A DNA stretch of 64,000 nt from CAWAQA01 sp963784065 (GTDB taxonomy: Bacteria; Acidobacteriota; Vicinamibacteria; Vicinamibacterales; UBA2999), in the NCBI GenBank assembly GCA_963784065.1, contig CAWAQA010000006.1, positions 558,001 through 622,000 of the forward strand, read 5' to 3'. The notes below the pieces were generated by a model. The model saw nothing but the letters and a program-made list of their open reading frames with translations, had not been told where the DNA came from and searched no databases. Below are positions 24,990 to 34,676 of this stretch, piece after piece. Within the stretch, counting starts at the first letter, position 1. Each line of letters begins with the position of its first letter. The translations under genes and the position numbers were made by a program.

Positions 24990-26219
24990 GTGGGACCTTC
25001 TCCCGTGCAAGGATGTCAACTGTGCGCCGCACCCGCCGTGCATCATGTGTTGGACCTCGGTCCTCAGCCCATCTGCAACCGGTTCCTCACGCGGCCCGAC
25101 GAGCCTGAACACACCGAACCCCTGGTGCTCGCCGTGTGTGAGCGTTGCGGCCTCGCGCAGCTGGCGGCGGGACCCTCCGCCGCGGAACTGCGTCCGCGTT
25201 CCGCCTGGATCACCTACACGGAACCAGAAGCCCACGTCCCGAAGCTGGCGTCGACGCTCGCGGCACTGCCGGCCATGTCGAGGGACGCGCGCATCCTCGG
25301 GATTAGCGTGAAGGACGATTCGCTGCTCGAGTGCCTGAGGGACCGAGGCTTCACCCGCTGTCACCGCCTCGAGCCGCGCGCGGACCTCGACATCGAGGAG
25401 CCGGGGGCAGGCGTCGAAAGCGTCCAGGCGCGGCTGACAGCCGACCGCGCGGCGGCGCTGGCCGAGCGCCATGGCCCGGCTCAGGTGGTGGTCGCCCGCC
25501 ACGTGCTCGAGCACGCCCATTCCCTTCCGGTCTTTCTCGACGCGCTCATGCGGCTGCTCGCGCCCGGCGGATATTTGGTACTCGAAGTGCCGGACTGCCA
25601 GGCGGCCTTCGATCTGTGCGACTACACGACGATCTGGGAGGAGCACACGCTCTACTTCACGCCGGCGACATTCCGTACCGTGTTCGACGCGGCGGGAATG
25701 TCCCTGGCTTCCTTCGACGTCTTCCCGTATCCGCTCGAGAACTCGCTCGTCGGCATCGGACAACTCGCCACCGCCTGCCCCACCGTCGTCGCGCACGCGC
25801 AGACCGCCGGGCGGGAGCGCGGACGGCTAGAGGCATTCGGACGCGGCTGGGGGCAGCAGCGCGAATCGCTGCAGCAGTTCCTCGGCGCTTTCCGCGACCG
25901 CGAGGGTGAGGTCGCCCTGTTCGGCGCAGGACACCTCGGGTGTGCCTTCGTCAACTTCCTGCGGCTGGACGGGTGCGTGACCTTCGCGGTGGACGACAAC
26001 CCGCACAAGCAGGGTCTGTTCCTGCCGGGATCGCGACTGCCAATTCGTCCGTCCTCGAGTCTCGACGACGAGCGCGTGCGAATGTGTCTCCTGGCGGTGA
26101 GCCCTGCCGCCGAGGCGGCGCTTGCCGAGCGTCATCGCGCCTTCGAGTCCCGCGGCGGCCTCCTGGCTTCGATCTTTCCTTCCAGTTCCCGGGCACTACG
26201 CGCCGCCCGGCCGGCATGA
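24990..26219 (+). CDS. zinc-ribbon C-methyltransferase-like protein with altered SAM motif
   Basis: Three-part build of sugar C-methyltransferases (Methyltransf_13/23/14): an N-terminal zinc site (CQLC at about 9-12 and CERCG), a central Rossmann domain with VVVARHVLEHAHSLPVFLDAL and LAPGGYLVLEVPD, and a C-terminal NAD-like domain (VALFGAGHLGCAFVNFL, AVDDNPHKQG). The motif I position, usually EIGSNDG or similar, reads GISVKDD, so normal SAM binding is doubtful. It is the first gene of the tailoring operon and ends in a 4-base overlap with the cupin gene. GTG at 24990; GTG at 25005 is an alternative. Confidence 0.8.
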   Translation: MGPSPVQGCQLCAAPAVHHVLDLGPQPICNRFLTRPDEPEHTEPLVLAVCERCGLAQLAAGPSAAELRPRSAWITYTEPEAHVPKLASTLAALPAMSRDARILGISVKDDSLLECLRDRGFTRCHRLEPRADLDIEEPGAGVESVQARLTADRAAALAERHGPAQVVVARHVLEHAHSLPVFLDALMRLLAPGGYLVLEVPDCQAAFDLCDYTTIWEEHTLYFTPATFRTVFDAAGMSLASFDVFPYPLENSLVGIGQLATACPTVVAHAQTAGRERGRLEAFGRGWGQQRESLQQFLGAFRDREGEVALFGAGHLGCAFVNFLRLDGCVTFAVDDNPHKQGLFLPGSRLPIRPSSSLDDERVRMCLLAVSPAAEAALAERHRAFESRGGLLASIFPSSSRALRAARPA

Positions 26220-26777
26220 ACGGCGGTCGCATGCGCACTAGAGTGGAGAGCCAGGAAGTCCTCTACGCGGACGAGCCGCTCGTCACGGTGGAGCGCGCCG
26301 ACATCGAGTCGCTGAAGGCGCGCGCCGGCGGCAATCCGCGGCGGCGGAATCAGACTCTGCACGCACGTGTCCCCGGAAGACCGCGTGCACGAAATGCTGA
26401 TCGTCCACACGTCCGACGCCTACGTCCGCCCTCACAAGCACCTCGACAAGGTGGAGTCGTTCCACGTCATCGAAGGACAAGGCCGGATTGTGATATTCGA
26501 CGAGGAGGGGCACGTCGAACAGGTGATCCCGATCGGGAACTACGGGTCCGGCCGCTGCTTCTACTATCGACTCTCGTCGGCCAGTTTCCACACCGTGCTC
26601 ATCGACTCGCCGGCCCTGGTCTTCCACGAAACCACGAACGGACCGTTCCGGCCGCTCGAGACCGTGTGGGCGCCATGGTCCCCGCCCGAATCGGACCATG
26701 CCGCCTGCTCCGCGTACGCAGACGAGCTGCGCCGTGTGGCCGGGGAGATCGGAACGAAGGGCCGGGCCGAGGCGTGA
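26216..26777 (+). CDS. WbuC-like cupin metalloprotein (one frameshift)
   Basis: Small cupin of the WbuC family found in O-antigen loci. The cupin core reads YVRPHKHLDKVESFHVIEG with metal-binding His residues and Glu, then GRIVIFDEEGHV and FHTVLIDSPALVFHETTNGPF. The family signature NPRRR(I)RL lies at the N-terminal third, and the frame breaks there (near 26350). The ATG at 26216 overlaps the stop of the preceding gene (ATGA) and the stop overlaps the next start (GTGA). The role is unknown even for well-studied homologs; a sugar isomerase or sensor has been suggested for cupins of this kind. Confidence 0.8.
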
Positions 26778-27533
26778 GCGGACACGTGCTCGTCGTCGGC
26801 GGCACGCGCGGCATCGGTCGCGCCGTCGTGCTGGCGCAGCACGCGGCCGGCCGCACGCTGTCGGTCGTCGGCGCGCACGCTGCCGAGGGGGCGATTGCGG
26901 CTGCCGGTGTCGAGTACCTGGATCGCCGATCTGACCGACGCCGCCGGACGGACGCGCGTGCTGTCCGACATCGTGCAGCGGCGGGGCAAGCTGACCCACC
27001 TCGTATTCCTGCAGCGGTTCAGGGGCCAGGACGACCCGTGGCAGGGAGAACTGGATACCAGCCTGACCGTGACCCGCGCGATCGTCGAACAGTGCGCCGG
27101 CGAATTCGACGGCCGGCCCGAGAACTCGATCGTCATGGTCGGCTCCGTCGCGGCGCGTTTCATCGCTGGTGAACAGCCCCTCGGCTATCACGTCGCCAAA
27201 GCGGCGCTCGAGCACATGGCGCGCTACTATGCCGTCGCGCTCGGGCCGCGCGGCATCCGCGTCAACTGCGTCTCGCCGTCGACGGTCCTGAAGGAGGAGT
27301 CCGCGGACTTCTACCGCGCCCGGCCGGACATCGGGGACCTGTACCGGCGCGTGATCCCGCTCGGCCGGATGGGGACGGCGGAGGAAGTCGCGTCGGTCGT
27401 CGGCTTCTTCTGCAGCCCGGCCTCGTCGTTCGTCACCGGCCAGGCCCTGGTCGTCGACGGCGGCGTGTCCGTCCTGGGACAGGAAGCGCTCGCCCGCCGA
27501 CTGGCTCTTCCGGACGAGCGGAACGCCATATGA
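26774..27533 (+). CDS. SDR family oxidoreductase (one frameshift)
   Basis: Classical short-chain dehydrogenase: NAD(P)-binding GGTRGIGRA near the start, catalytic Ser in MVGSVAARF, Tyr-Lys in YHVAKAALEH, and the C-terminal family motif PLGRMGTAEEVASVVGFFCS with FVTGQALVVDGG. The GTG at 26774 overlaps the cupin stop. The frame breaks near 26920, where the strand ending GVEYL should run on to IADLTDAAGR. Probably reduces or oxidises a nucleotide sugar or its branch in this operon. Confidence 0.88.
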
Positions 27534-27549
27534 CGCGTCATCGTCGAGC

Positions 27550-28806
27550 ATGGAGAGAACGCTGACTGCAGTACCGTACCGGCGGCGCGATACCTGCCGC
27601 CTCTGTGACAGCCGCGAGCTCGCTACCGTCCTGTCGCTCGTGCCGACGCCGATCGGCGACGACTTCGTGCCGGCCGCCCGCCTCGCCGACCCGCAGCCGG
27701 CATGCCCGCTCGAGCTCATGCTCTGTGCCGACTGCGGCCAGGTGCAGTTGCTGAACGTGGTCGACCCTGACGCCATCTACCGCGAGTACACCTACACCAG
27801 TTCCGTGTCTCTCGGGCTGGTCGAGCACTTCGAGCGCTATGTCGACGACGCGCTGCCGTGGGTCGCGCCGCGGGCGGACGGCCTGGTGGTCGAGCTCGGC
27901 AGCAATGAAGGAGCGATGCTGCGGGCCTTCCAGAAGAGAGGGGTGCGGGTATTAGGGGTGGACCCGGCGAGGCAGATTGCCGCGCGCGCGACCTCCGCCG
28001 GGGTCGAGACGCTCCCCGAGTACTTCACGCCTGGCCTCGCTCGCACGGTCCGCGAGCGCTACGGCCCGGCGTCGCTCATCATCGCCAACAATGTCTTCGC
28101 CAACATCGATGACCTGCACAGCGTGATGGCGGGCGTGGCGGAGCTGCTGTCTCCCGACGGCGCCTTCGTGTTCGAGACGTCGTACATGTTGGACGTCGTG
28201 GAACGATGTCTCCTGGACACCATCTTCCATGAACACGTCAGCTACTTTGCTGTCGGGCCGCTCGAGCGTTTCTTCCGCCGTCACGGCATGACGCTCGTAG
28301 ACGTGGCGCGCGTGGCCCCCAAGGGCGGGTCGATTCGCGGATTCGTGCGGCGCACGGGCGCGGGCCGGGCGAGTACCGCCGTGGCCGCGTCGATCGCAGA
28401 GGAACGGCAGGCGGGCCTCGATCGAGTCGACGCGTTCGCGAGACTGGCTACCAGGCTCGAGGATCGCAAGCGCACCCTGCTGGACCTGCTCGACGACTCC
28501 AGGCGGCAAGGGCAGACGATCGCCGCGTACGGCGCCGCGGTCGGCTTGACGACGATGGTCTACCAGTTCGGGCTCGGGCCTTATCTGAGCTACATCGTGG
28601 ACGACAGCGAGACGAAGCAGGGCACCTTCAGCCCGGGCCTGCACGTACCGGTGCTGCCCTCATCGGCGCTCGAGGAGCGTCGGCCGGACGCCACGATCAT
28701 CCTCGCGTGGCGATACGCGGACCCGATCATGAAGAGGCACACCGAGTATGCGGCCAGGGGAGGGCGGTTCATCCTGCCACTGCCGGACGTTCGGGTGGTG
28801 GGATGA
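27550..28806 (+). CDS. nucleotide-sugar C-methyltransferase, NovU/TylCIII type
   Basis: Intact 418-residue enzyme of the same three-part build as 24990-26219, with all motifs: zinc site CRLCDS and CADCGQ, SAM motif I VVELGSNEGAMLRAF (about 113-127), the catalytic His region DTIFHEHVSYF, KGGSIRGFV and the C-terminal AAYGAAVGLTTMVYQF. Known relatives add a methyl to C-3 or C-5 of dTDP-keto-deoxysugars. It ends in an ATGA overlap with the next methyltransferase gene. Two such proteins in one operon, only one with a normal SAM site, is notable. Confidence 0.88.
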   Translation: MERTLTAVPYRRRDTCRLCDSRELATVLSLVPTPIGDDFVPAARLADPQPACPLELMLCADCGQVQLLNVVDPDAIYREYTYTSSVSLGLVEHFERYVDDALPWVAPRADGLVVELGSNEGAMLRAFQKRGVRVLGVDPARQIAARATSAGVETLPEYFTPGLARTVRERYGPASLIIANNVFANIDDLHSVMAGVAELLSPDGAFVFETSYMLDVVERCLLDTIFHEHVSYFAVGPLERFFRRHGMTLVDVARVAPKGGSIRGFVRRTGAGRASTAVAASIAEERQAGLDRVDAFARLATRLEDRKRTLLDLLDDSRRQGQTIAAYGAAVGLTTMVYQFGLGPYLSYIVDDSETKQGTFSPGLHVPVLPSSALEERRPDATIILAWRYADPIMKRHTEYAARGGRFILPLPDVRVVG

Positions 28807-29992
28807 GCTACGGCACCCTGCACGCGTACTACCGCGATCAGCGGGTGCTGCCGACGTACGGGCAGTTGGCCAGCGCAGCCGACCTCGATGCGCACACGGC
28901 GCTGCGGGCGCAACTGTTCGAGGAGAAGCTGCGTCTGCCACTGCGGCTCTTCGAAGGCGCGCGCCTGCTGGAGTTCGGGCCTGATTCTGGCGAGAACTCG
29001 CTGGTGTTCGCCCGCTGGGGGAGCGAGTGCACGCTGATCGAGCCGAATGCCAGGGCACATGCGTTCATCCTCGAGTACTTCGAGCGCTACGGGCTCACGC
29101 CAAGCTGGCCGGCCTCCACGCGGCCGACGTCGCGGCGTTCGCGGCGCGCGACGATCTGCGCGCGGAGAACGACTTCGTCGTCGCCGAGGGGTTCATCTAC
29201 ACCGTTCAGCCGGCGCACCTCTGGATCGACGTGTTCCGGCGCTTGCTGCGTCCGGGCGGGCACGCCGTCATCAGCTACTGCGAGGTCTTCGGAAGCTGGG
29301 TCGAGCTCCTGACCAAGATGGTGCATGCGCAGGTGAGGCGGCTCACAGGATGGTCATCGCTCGATTCCGCCGAGCAGGTGTTCGGCGCCAAGTGGGACAC
29401 GATCCCTCACCTGCGGCGGTTCGAGTCCTGGGTCGTCGACGTGCTGGAGAACCCGTTCGTCCGGCTTCGCTACTTCCTCGAAGCGGATGCCCTGTGCAGT
29501 GCCACGGACGCAGCCGGACTGGCGCTCCACGCATCGTGGCCGGCGTATCGCAACGAGCTCGACGTCTATTGGCACAAGCGGACGATGTCTGCCGAAGAGC
29601 AGGCTCGTTCGCGGCGTGAGTTCCTGGGGCGCAGCCGATTGAGCCACATGTTCGGGACCGCACTGTTCCTCGGCAGCTCGTCGCACGAGTCTGCGCTGAT
29701 GGACGTCGTGCGCGCGACCGACGAGCTGATCGACGATTTCACCGCACCTGCCGTGGAGCGCTTGAGCAACGGCCTCCGGGCGATCCGCCGCATCGTCGGC
29801 AGCAATGTCGTCTACGCGGCGCCGGGCGCTGTCGAGAGCGCCGTGGCCGCCGTGGACTGCTTCGCTGCGCTGGTGACGCGGCTCGCCGCCGGAGACACGC
29901 AGGGCGTGGTGAGCCTGTGCCGAAGCGATGGCGCGTTTCTCTCGACCTGGGGACTGCCCTATCACTTTGCCGCCTTCCGGGCGCGGGGCTGA
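28803..29992 (+). CDS. SAM-dependent methyltransferase (one frameshift)
   Basis: About 396 residues. Motif I reads LLEFGPDSGENSLVFARWG, followed by CTLIEPNARAHAFI; after the break near 29095-29105 comes VAEGFIYTVQ and LRPGGHAVISYCEVFGSW. The C-terminal 200 residues are helical and of unknown role. It overlaps the preceding gene by 4 bases. The substrate is unknown, but the place in the cluster suggests an O- or N-methylation of the same sugar or of the glycan end. Confidence 0.75.
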
Positions 29993-30006
29993 GGCGGACG
30001 GGCCAC

Positions 30007-30911
30007 GTGAGGACGCTGGACGATTCGGCGCGTAGTGGTGCTGGGGCACGACGGGTTCATCGGGCGCCATGTTCTGGAGGTGTTCCGGCGCCGGTCGCCC
30101 CGCGATCGAGGTCATTGGGCGCTCGTTTCCGGAGGTCGACCTGACGCGGTCCGAGCAGGCCATGTCCTTGCGCGCGTACTGCGACGACGCAACGGCCTTC
30201 GTCATCTGTGCGGGCGTCAAGCGCCAGCTCGGGGACACGCTCGACGCGCTCGAGCGGAATCTGCAGATGACGGTCAATCTCGGGCGCGTGTTCGCCGAGC
30301 GTCCGCCTCGCCGGGTGATCTTCTTCAGTTCTGCCGCGGTCTACGGCGAGCAACTGGCGCACACCGCGCTCACGGAGCGCACGCCAGTAAAGCCGACGTC
30401 GCTGTACGGCGTGGCGAAATACGCGTCGGAGCTGACCCTGGCCCAGGTGCTCGAGAACGGTTCCGCCGAGTGCGCCTTCACGGCGCTGCGGCCGCCGCTC
30501 GTCTATGGGCCTGGCGATCGCAGCCATGGCTACGGACCCGCCGCGTTCGTCCGCGCAGCCGCACGCCGGGAGCCGATCGAGCTGTGGGGCGACGGCACGG
30601 AACGCCGCGGCTTTACCTTCGTCGAAGACGTCGCGGAGCTGGTCTGGCAACTCACCGACAAGGACATCGCCGGGCCGCTCAACGTGAGCGACGGGCAGAG
30701 CGCGTCGTTTCAGGACATCCTGGCCATGCTGTCCCCGCTCGCACCCGAACCGCTGCAGGTCCGCTCGCGCCCGAGGACCAGGCCGGCAGTTGACCATCTG
30801 TATGCGCACGGCCGGATCGGAGAACTGCTGCCTTCGTTCACGTTCACGCCGCTCGAAACCGGGGTGAAGCGTACATACGAGGCGGCGCTGCACGGGACGG
30901 ATCTGGAGTGA
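30007..30911 (+). CDS. NAD-dependent epimerase/dehydratase (two frameshifts)
   Basis: Extended SDR acting on nucleotide sugars. The N-terminal GHDGFIGRHV dinucleotide site lies in one frame, then GRSFPEVDLTR, FSSAAVYGEQ (catalytic Ser region), YGVAKYASE (Tyr-Lys pair) and LRPPLVYGPGDRSHGYGP in another. Breaks are inferred near 30019 and near 30092. GTG at 30007 is the most likely start. The stop overlaps the GTG of the next gene. Likely a dehydratase, epimerase or reductase of the keto-sugar pathway here. Confidence 0.83.
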
Positions 30912-32025
30912 GTGACGTGCTGGAGGCGGGCGCCTCGGATCTGCAGGAACGGATAGCCGACACGCCGTCGGATCGATTCCGCGACATGATGGACGCGCTC
31001 GGCGTCGCGGACGACATCGCCGAGCGTGTCGCGGCGCTCGACTTCAGCGATCGCGGCAAGCTGCAGGAAGCGCACTTGAGCTGCTTTGGCAGGCTGCAGC
31101 ACATGCAGCCGGCCGGCCGTTTCGTCGCGGAGCTGCTCCATCGCACATTCCGGCTTGCCCGCCAGCGCAAACGGCAGATGGGACAACTTGATTGGGATGG
31201 CGGGATGGTCACGCAGCCGCTCCTGACCGAGGCGCAAGCCGCGGATACGCGCAGCTTCCTGTTGACGCGTCCCGTCTACAACGGCCACACACCGGAAGCG
31301 AGCACGGACGGTGTCGGACGTCATGTCGGCGACACGGCCGAGCAATTCCCATTTGGATCTCACCAACTCTCCCACATCGTCGCTGCGCCGCACCTGCTCG
31401 AAGCGGCATTGAGCGACGAGATCATCGCGATGGCCGCGTCGCATCTGGGTTGCACGCCGACCTTGTCGGGCCTGCAGGCGTGGTGGAACTTTTCAGAACA
31501 CCGGAACAACCAGGTGGCGGACGCGACGGGATCGCTCACCGGGTACTCGCCCCAACATTTTCATCGCGACCTCAACGACTTCCGCATGTTCTGGGTCTAC
31601 ATGTATCTGACCGATGTGGACGAGGCGTGCGGCCCGCATCAGGTCGTGAAAGGCAGCGGGGACTATCGCAACATCGAGCGGCGGCTCAGCCGCTCGGCGA
31701 CAGGCGTCGATGTCGGGGATTTCTTCTATCAGGTACCGGCTACCAGCTTCCCAGCGGCCTCATAGAGACGATCTTTGCCGACGCGGTCACCACCTTTACC
31801 GGAGCAGCCGGGACCACATTCCTCTCCAATGGCTTCAACTTCCACCGCGTTCGATATCCCCTGGTCAAACCACGGCTGATGTTCGCGGCGCGGTTCTGGA
31901 TCCACCCCCCACCTCAGGGCGAGCACACGCGGCAGGCAGCCATCCCATGCTCCGCCATCGCGGATCGAATCGGGGACTCGCCGACCATGCGGCATGTCAC
32001 GCGGAATTGGTTGATTGGCGCTTGA
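30908..32025 (+). CDS. phytanoyl-CoA dioxygenase (PhyH) family protein (one frameshift)
   Basis: Non-haem Fe(II)/2-oxoglutarate oxygenase fold. The iron-binding HxD is in SPQHFHRDLNDFRMFWVY, followed by YLTDVDEACGPHQVVKGSG. After the break near 31735, LSNGFNFHRVRYPLVKPRLM supplies the distal His and the Arg expected to hold 2-oxoglutarate. So the active site is complete across the two frames. PhyH enzymes in polysaccharide and natural-product loci hydroxylate or desaturate small groups. It ends in TGATG, sharing one base with the FkbM gene. Confidence 0.8.
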
Positions 32026-32609
32026 TGCCACGGAGGCTTGCCGTTCACCACATCGGGGCGCGCGACGGGACCCAGGCGTTTCCGCACCTCGCCGCGTTTG
32101 ATGCAGACATCGTCAACATCCTCGTCGACGCCGATGCCGCCAGCGCGGAGGAGATACGGCGCCCGAATGCCTCCAGAACAGGCGAGGTGGTGGTCGTGCC
32201 GGCCTGCATCACTGGCACGAACGGCCCGCGCACGTTTCACCATTCCCACGACCCTTACGGGAGTTCGCTGCTCCAGCCTGATCCCGCCCTGGGCGGCCTC
32301 TATGTATCGGCACATTGGCTCGACTTCGACTACACGGTCAACGACGCGCTTTCCACATCGCGGAACGAGGAGATGGACGGCATCACGCTTGACACGCTGA
32401 TTGCCGATTCTGGCGGAAGGATTCCGTTCCCCGACTTTCTCTCGCTCGACACACAGGGCAGTGAGTTGGAAATCCTCAGCGGCTCGCCGCGCTCGACTGG
32501 CGGCGCGCTGGCCGTTGTCTGCGAGGTCGAGTTCCTCCCGCTTTACCGCGGTCAGCCGCTCTTTGGAGACGTCACCGCATTCATGCACGCGGCAGGATTC
32601 GTCTTCTGA
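32025..32609 (+). CDS. FkbM family methyltransferase, cut at its 3' end
   Basis: The SAM methyltransferase core of the FkbM family is seen: a Rossmann start with DADIVNILVDAD, the family motif ITLDTLIADSGGRIPFPDF, LSLDTQGSELEILSGS and VCEVEFLPLYRGQPLFGDV. The protein stops at HAAGFVF with a TGA at 32607-32609, where relatives continue with a final strand (often F-x-L and about 15-25 residues). The stop is formed at the join between the two genome segments, so the real C-terminus is probably missing. Confidence 0.82.
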   Translation: MPRRLAVHHIGARDGTQAFPHLAAFDADIVNILVDADAASAEEIRRPNASRTGEVVVVPACITGTNGPRTFHHSHDPYGSSLLQPDPALGGLYVSAHWLDFDYTVNDALSTSRNEEMDGITLDTLIADSGGRIPFPDFLSLDTQGSELEILSGSPRSTGGALAVVCEVEFLPLYRGQPLFGDVTAFMHAAGFVF

Positions 32610-32615
32610 GCTCGA
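32600..32615. other. junction between two unrelated genome segments
   Basis: Left of about 32,607 the FkbM gene on the + strand is in its last residues. Right of about 32,610 the mutS2 gene on the - strand is in the middle of its coding region. GAGCTC at the join would fit either gene (FkbM ...FEL, MutS2 ...VEL), a short microhomology. GC content, gene families and repeat content all change at this point. Confidence 0.85.
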
Positions 32616-33484
32616 CCCGGCACCCGTCCCAGGCGCGCGACAGCGCCGCCCGCGCCAGCGCCAGGTCGAGCTCCGCCAGCGCGGCGGTGAGGTCGTCGAG
32701 CGGCTCGCGCTCGTCGCCGACCAGCCGCGACAGCGCCCGCACGATCCGCGCCTCCTCCTCGGCCTCCTCGGCGGCGAGCTCGCGGACCCGGTTGCTGGCC
32801 TCGACCAGCTCCATCGGCTCGATGAAGAGGGTCTGGCCCGAGCCCGAGCTGTCGTGCACGATCCCGGGTACGGCCGAGCGCGACGACGCCTTGACGGCCA
32901 GCACCGGCCGGCCGCCCCGCTCGGTGGTGAACGACTCCTGCAGGTGGGACCGGAGGCGCGCGGCGAGCGCCCGCAGCAGCTCCGACGCGGCGCGCCGGGC
33001 CGAGGCGAGGCGGCGGCGCACGGACGCCAGCTCCGGCGAGGCCGTGTCGAGCAGCCCGCCGCGAGGGTCGAGGGCGCGCTCGAGCGCGGCCTCGACGCGG
33101 CGCGCGGCGCCGGCGTCCGGCGCGGCGAGGGCCGCGGCCAGGCGCGGGGCCTCCTCGGCCTGGGCGGCGACCGCCTCGCGGGCCTCGAGCCAGACGCGGA
33201 CGGTCGCGAGCACCTCGGCCAGCGCCTCGACCTCGAGCGCGGCGTCGCGGGCCGCGGCCTCGGTCGCCGGCCGCAGGTCGGAGGCCCCGCCGGGACCGCC
33301 GATCCCGAGGTCGCGCAGGCGCAGCGCCTCCTCGGTCTCGGCCAGCGCGGGCGGCCACGCGCTCCGGGTCGGGCGACGGGACGAGCTCGAGAGCGAGGTC
33401 GCGGCCGCCCGCGAACGAGGTCAGCCCGGCCAGCCGCTCGCGGACGGCCGGCAGCTCGAGCAGCTCGGCGCTTCGCGGGTCCAC
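32607..33484 (-). CDS. mutS2: MutS2 N-terminal part, cut at the junction (one frameshift)
   Basis: MutS2 is a nuclease/ATPase acting on recombination or stalled ribosomes. It begins at GTG 33484 with DPRSAELLELPAVRERLAGLTSF and shows the core helices and VPGIVHDSSGSGQTLFIEP, then the long helical arm ending DLALARAALSRAWDGCRVEL at the junction. About 290 residues of roughly 780 are present. The ATPase domain with Walker A and the C-terminal Smr domain are missing. One frame break is inferred near 33350. The truncation coincides with the segment join. Confidence 0.85.
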
Positions 33485-33509
33485 GGCAGGCAGGGTAGCC
33501 CCGGAGGGG

Positions 33510-34595
33510 CTAGGGCTCGATCCTCGGGCGGCTCGACGCCCGGGGGCGTCAGCGCGGCGGCCCGTTGCTCCCGCCGCCACGACCACCACTCCTGCAGGAG
33601 CACCTGGACGATGCCGGCGACCGGGATCGCCAACAGCGCGCCGATGAAGCCGAGGATGGTCGCGCCCACCAGCACCGCCAGGATGATCCAGAACGGGTTC
33701 AGCTGGACCGTGTAGCGGTGGATGATCGGCTGGAAGACGTTGTTCTCGATCTGCTGGTAGACGATCAGGAAGACGATCGCGGCGACCCCGATCGGCCAGC
33801 CCTGGAAGAAGGCGACGATGATGTACGGGATGCCGCCGATCGTCGCCCCGACCAGCGGGATGAGCGAGGAGAGCCCCGCCCAGAATCCCAGCAGCGGCGC
33901 GAAGGGCACGCCGACGATCGGTCAGGAAGATCCACACGGCGACGCCGCCCGTGAGGGCGACGAGGAAGATCCCGACGACGTAGCCGGAGATCACCCGGTA
34001 GATGCGGTCGGCGACGCGCTCGAGGTGCGGGCGGCGTCGGTCGTCGGCCGTGGTCGATGGCCCAGGCGCGCACGCGGCGGCCGTAGAGGCTCAGCAGGAA
34101 GCAGATGACCCCGATGCTGATGAGCGCGACCAGGCCGTTCGCCACCCGGCGGCGCGAGGTCGAACGCGGTGTCCGGGCCCGCGACGCCCTCGAGCGCCGA
34201 GGTGGTCTCCTCCTCGAGGCGGTTGAGCAGGTCGTACTCCTCGTCGAGGCGCTGGACGAGGTCGGACTGCTCGAGGCGCTCGGCGTATCGCGGGACCTCG
34301 TCGGTCAGCTCCTGGGCGGCGTCGATCAGCGGGGGCACCAACAGCAGCGCGGCGCCGGTCAGCAGGCCCGCCAGGAGGATGTAGACGAGCAGGATCGAGG
34401 GCGCCCGGCGCAGGCGCAGGCGGCTCTGGAGCAGGTTGACCAGCGGGTTGATCGCCACCGCCAGGAAGGCGGCCAGGCCGACCCAGGTCAGCACGCCGCG
34501 CGAGACCCAGATGAGCCAGAGCGCCGAGCGCCACGGCGAGGAGCACCCCGACGACGCGCAGGATCGTGCGCGTGGATGGGCCCTCGCGGGTTCAC
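33510..34595 (-). CDS. AI-2E family transporter (several frameshifts)
   Basis: A PerM/YhhT-type membrane protein, 7-8 membrane segments. Pieces read in order: RGVLTWVGLAAFLAVAINPLVNL, ILLVYILLAGLLTGAALLLVPPLI, a soluble helical loop (ELTDEVPRYAERLEQSDL), VANGLVALISIGVICFLLS, YRVISGYVVGIFLVALTGG and FAPLLGFWAGLSSLIPLVGA followed by QQIENNVFQPIIH, a family hallmark. Four or more frame breaks lie between. Start (GTG 34595) and stop (TAG 33510) are estimates. It precedes mutS2 on the same strand by about 25 bases. The transported molecule is unknown for most members. Confidence 0.75.
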
Positions 34596-34676
34596 GGGGA
34601 GACGTTCGCTCCGCCCCGCGCGAGTCCTCGCCGCTCGTATGGTTCCCGGGCACGGCCCGGGGAGCAGGAGGGCGCG

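Noticed and set aside
32607..33484. Genomic island boundary by horizontal transfer
   Set aside because: No integrase, tRNA, att repeat or IS at the join, both flanking genes cut mid-gene, and the whole remaining 31 kb is ordinary actinobacterial chromosome.
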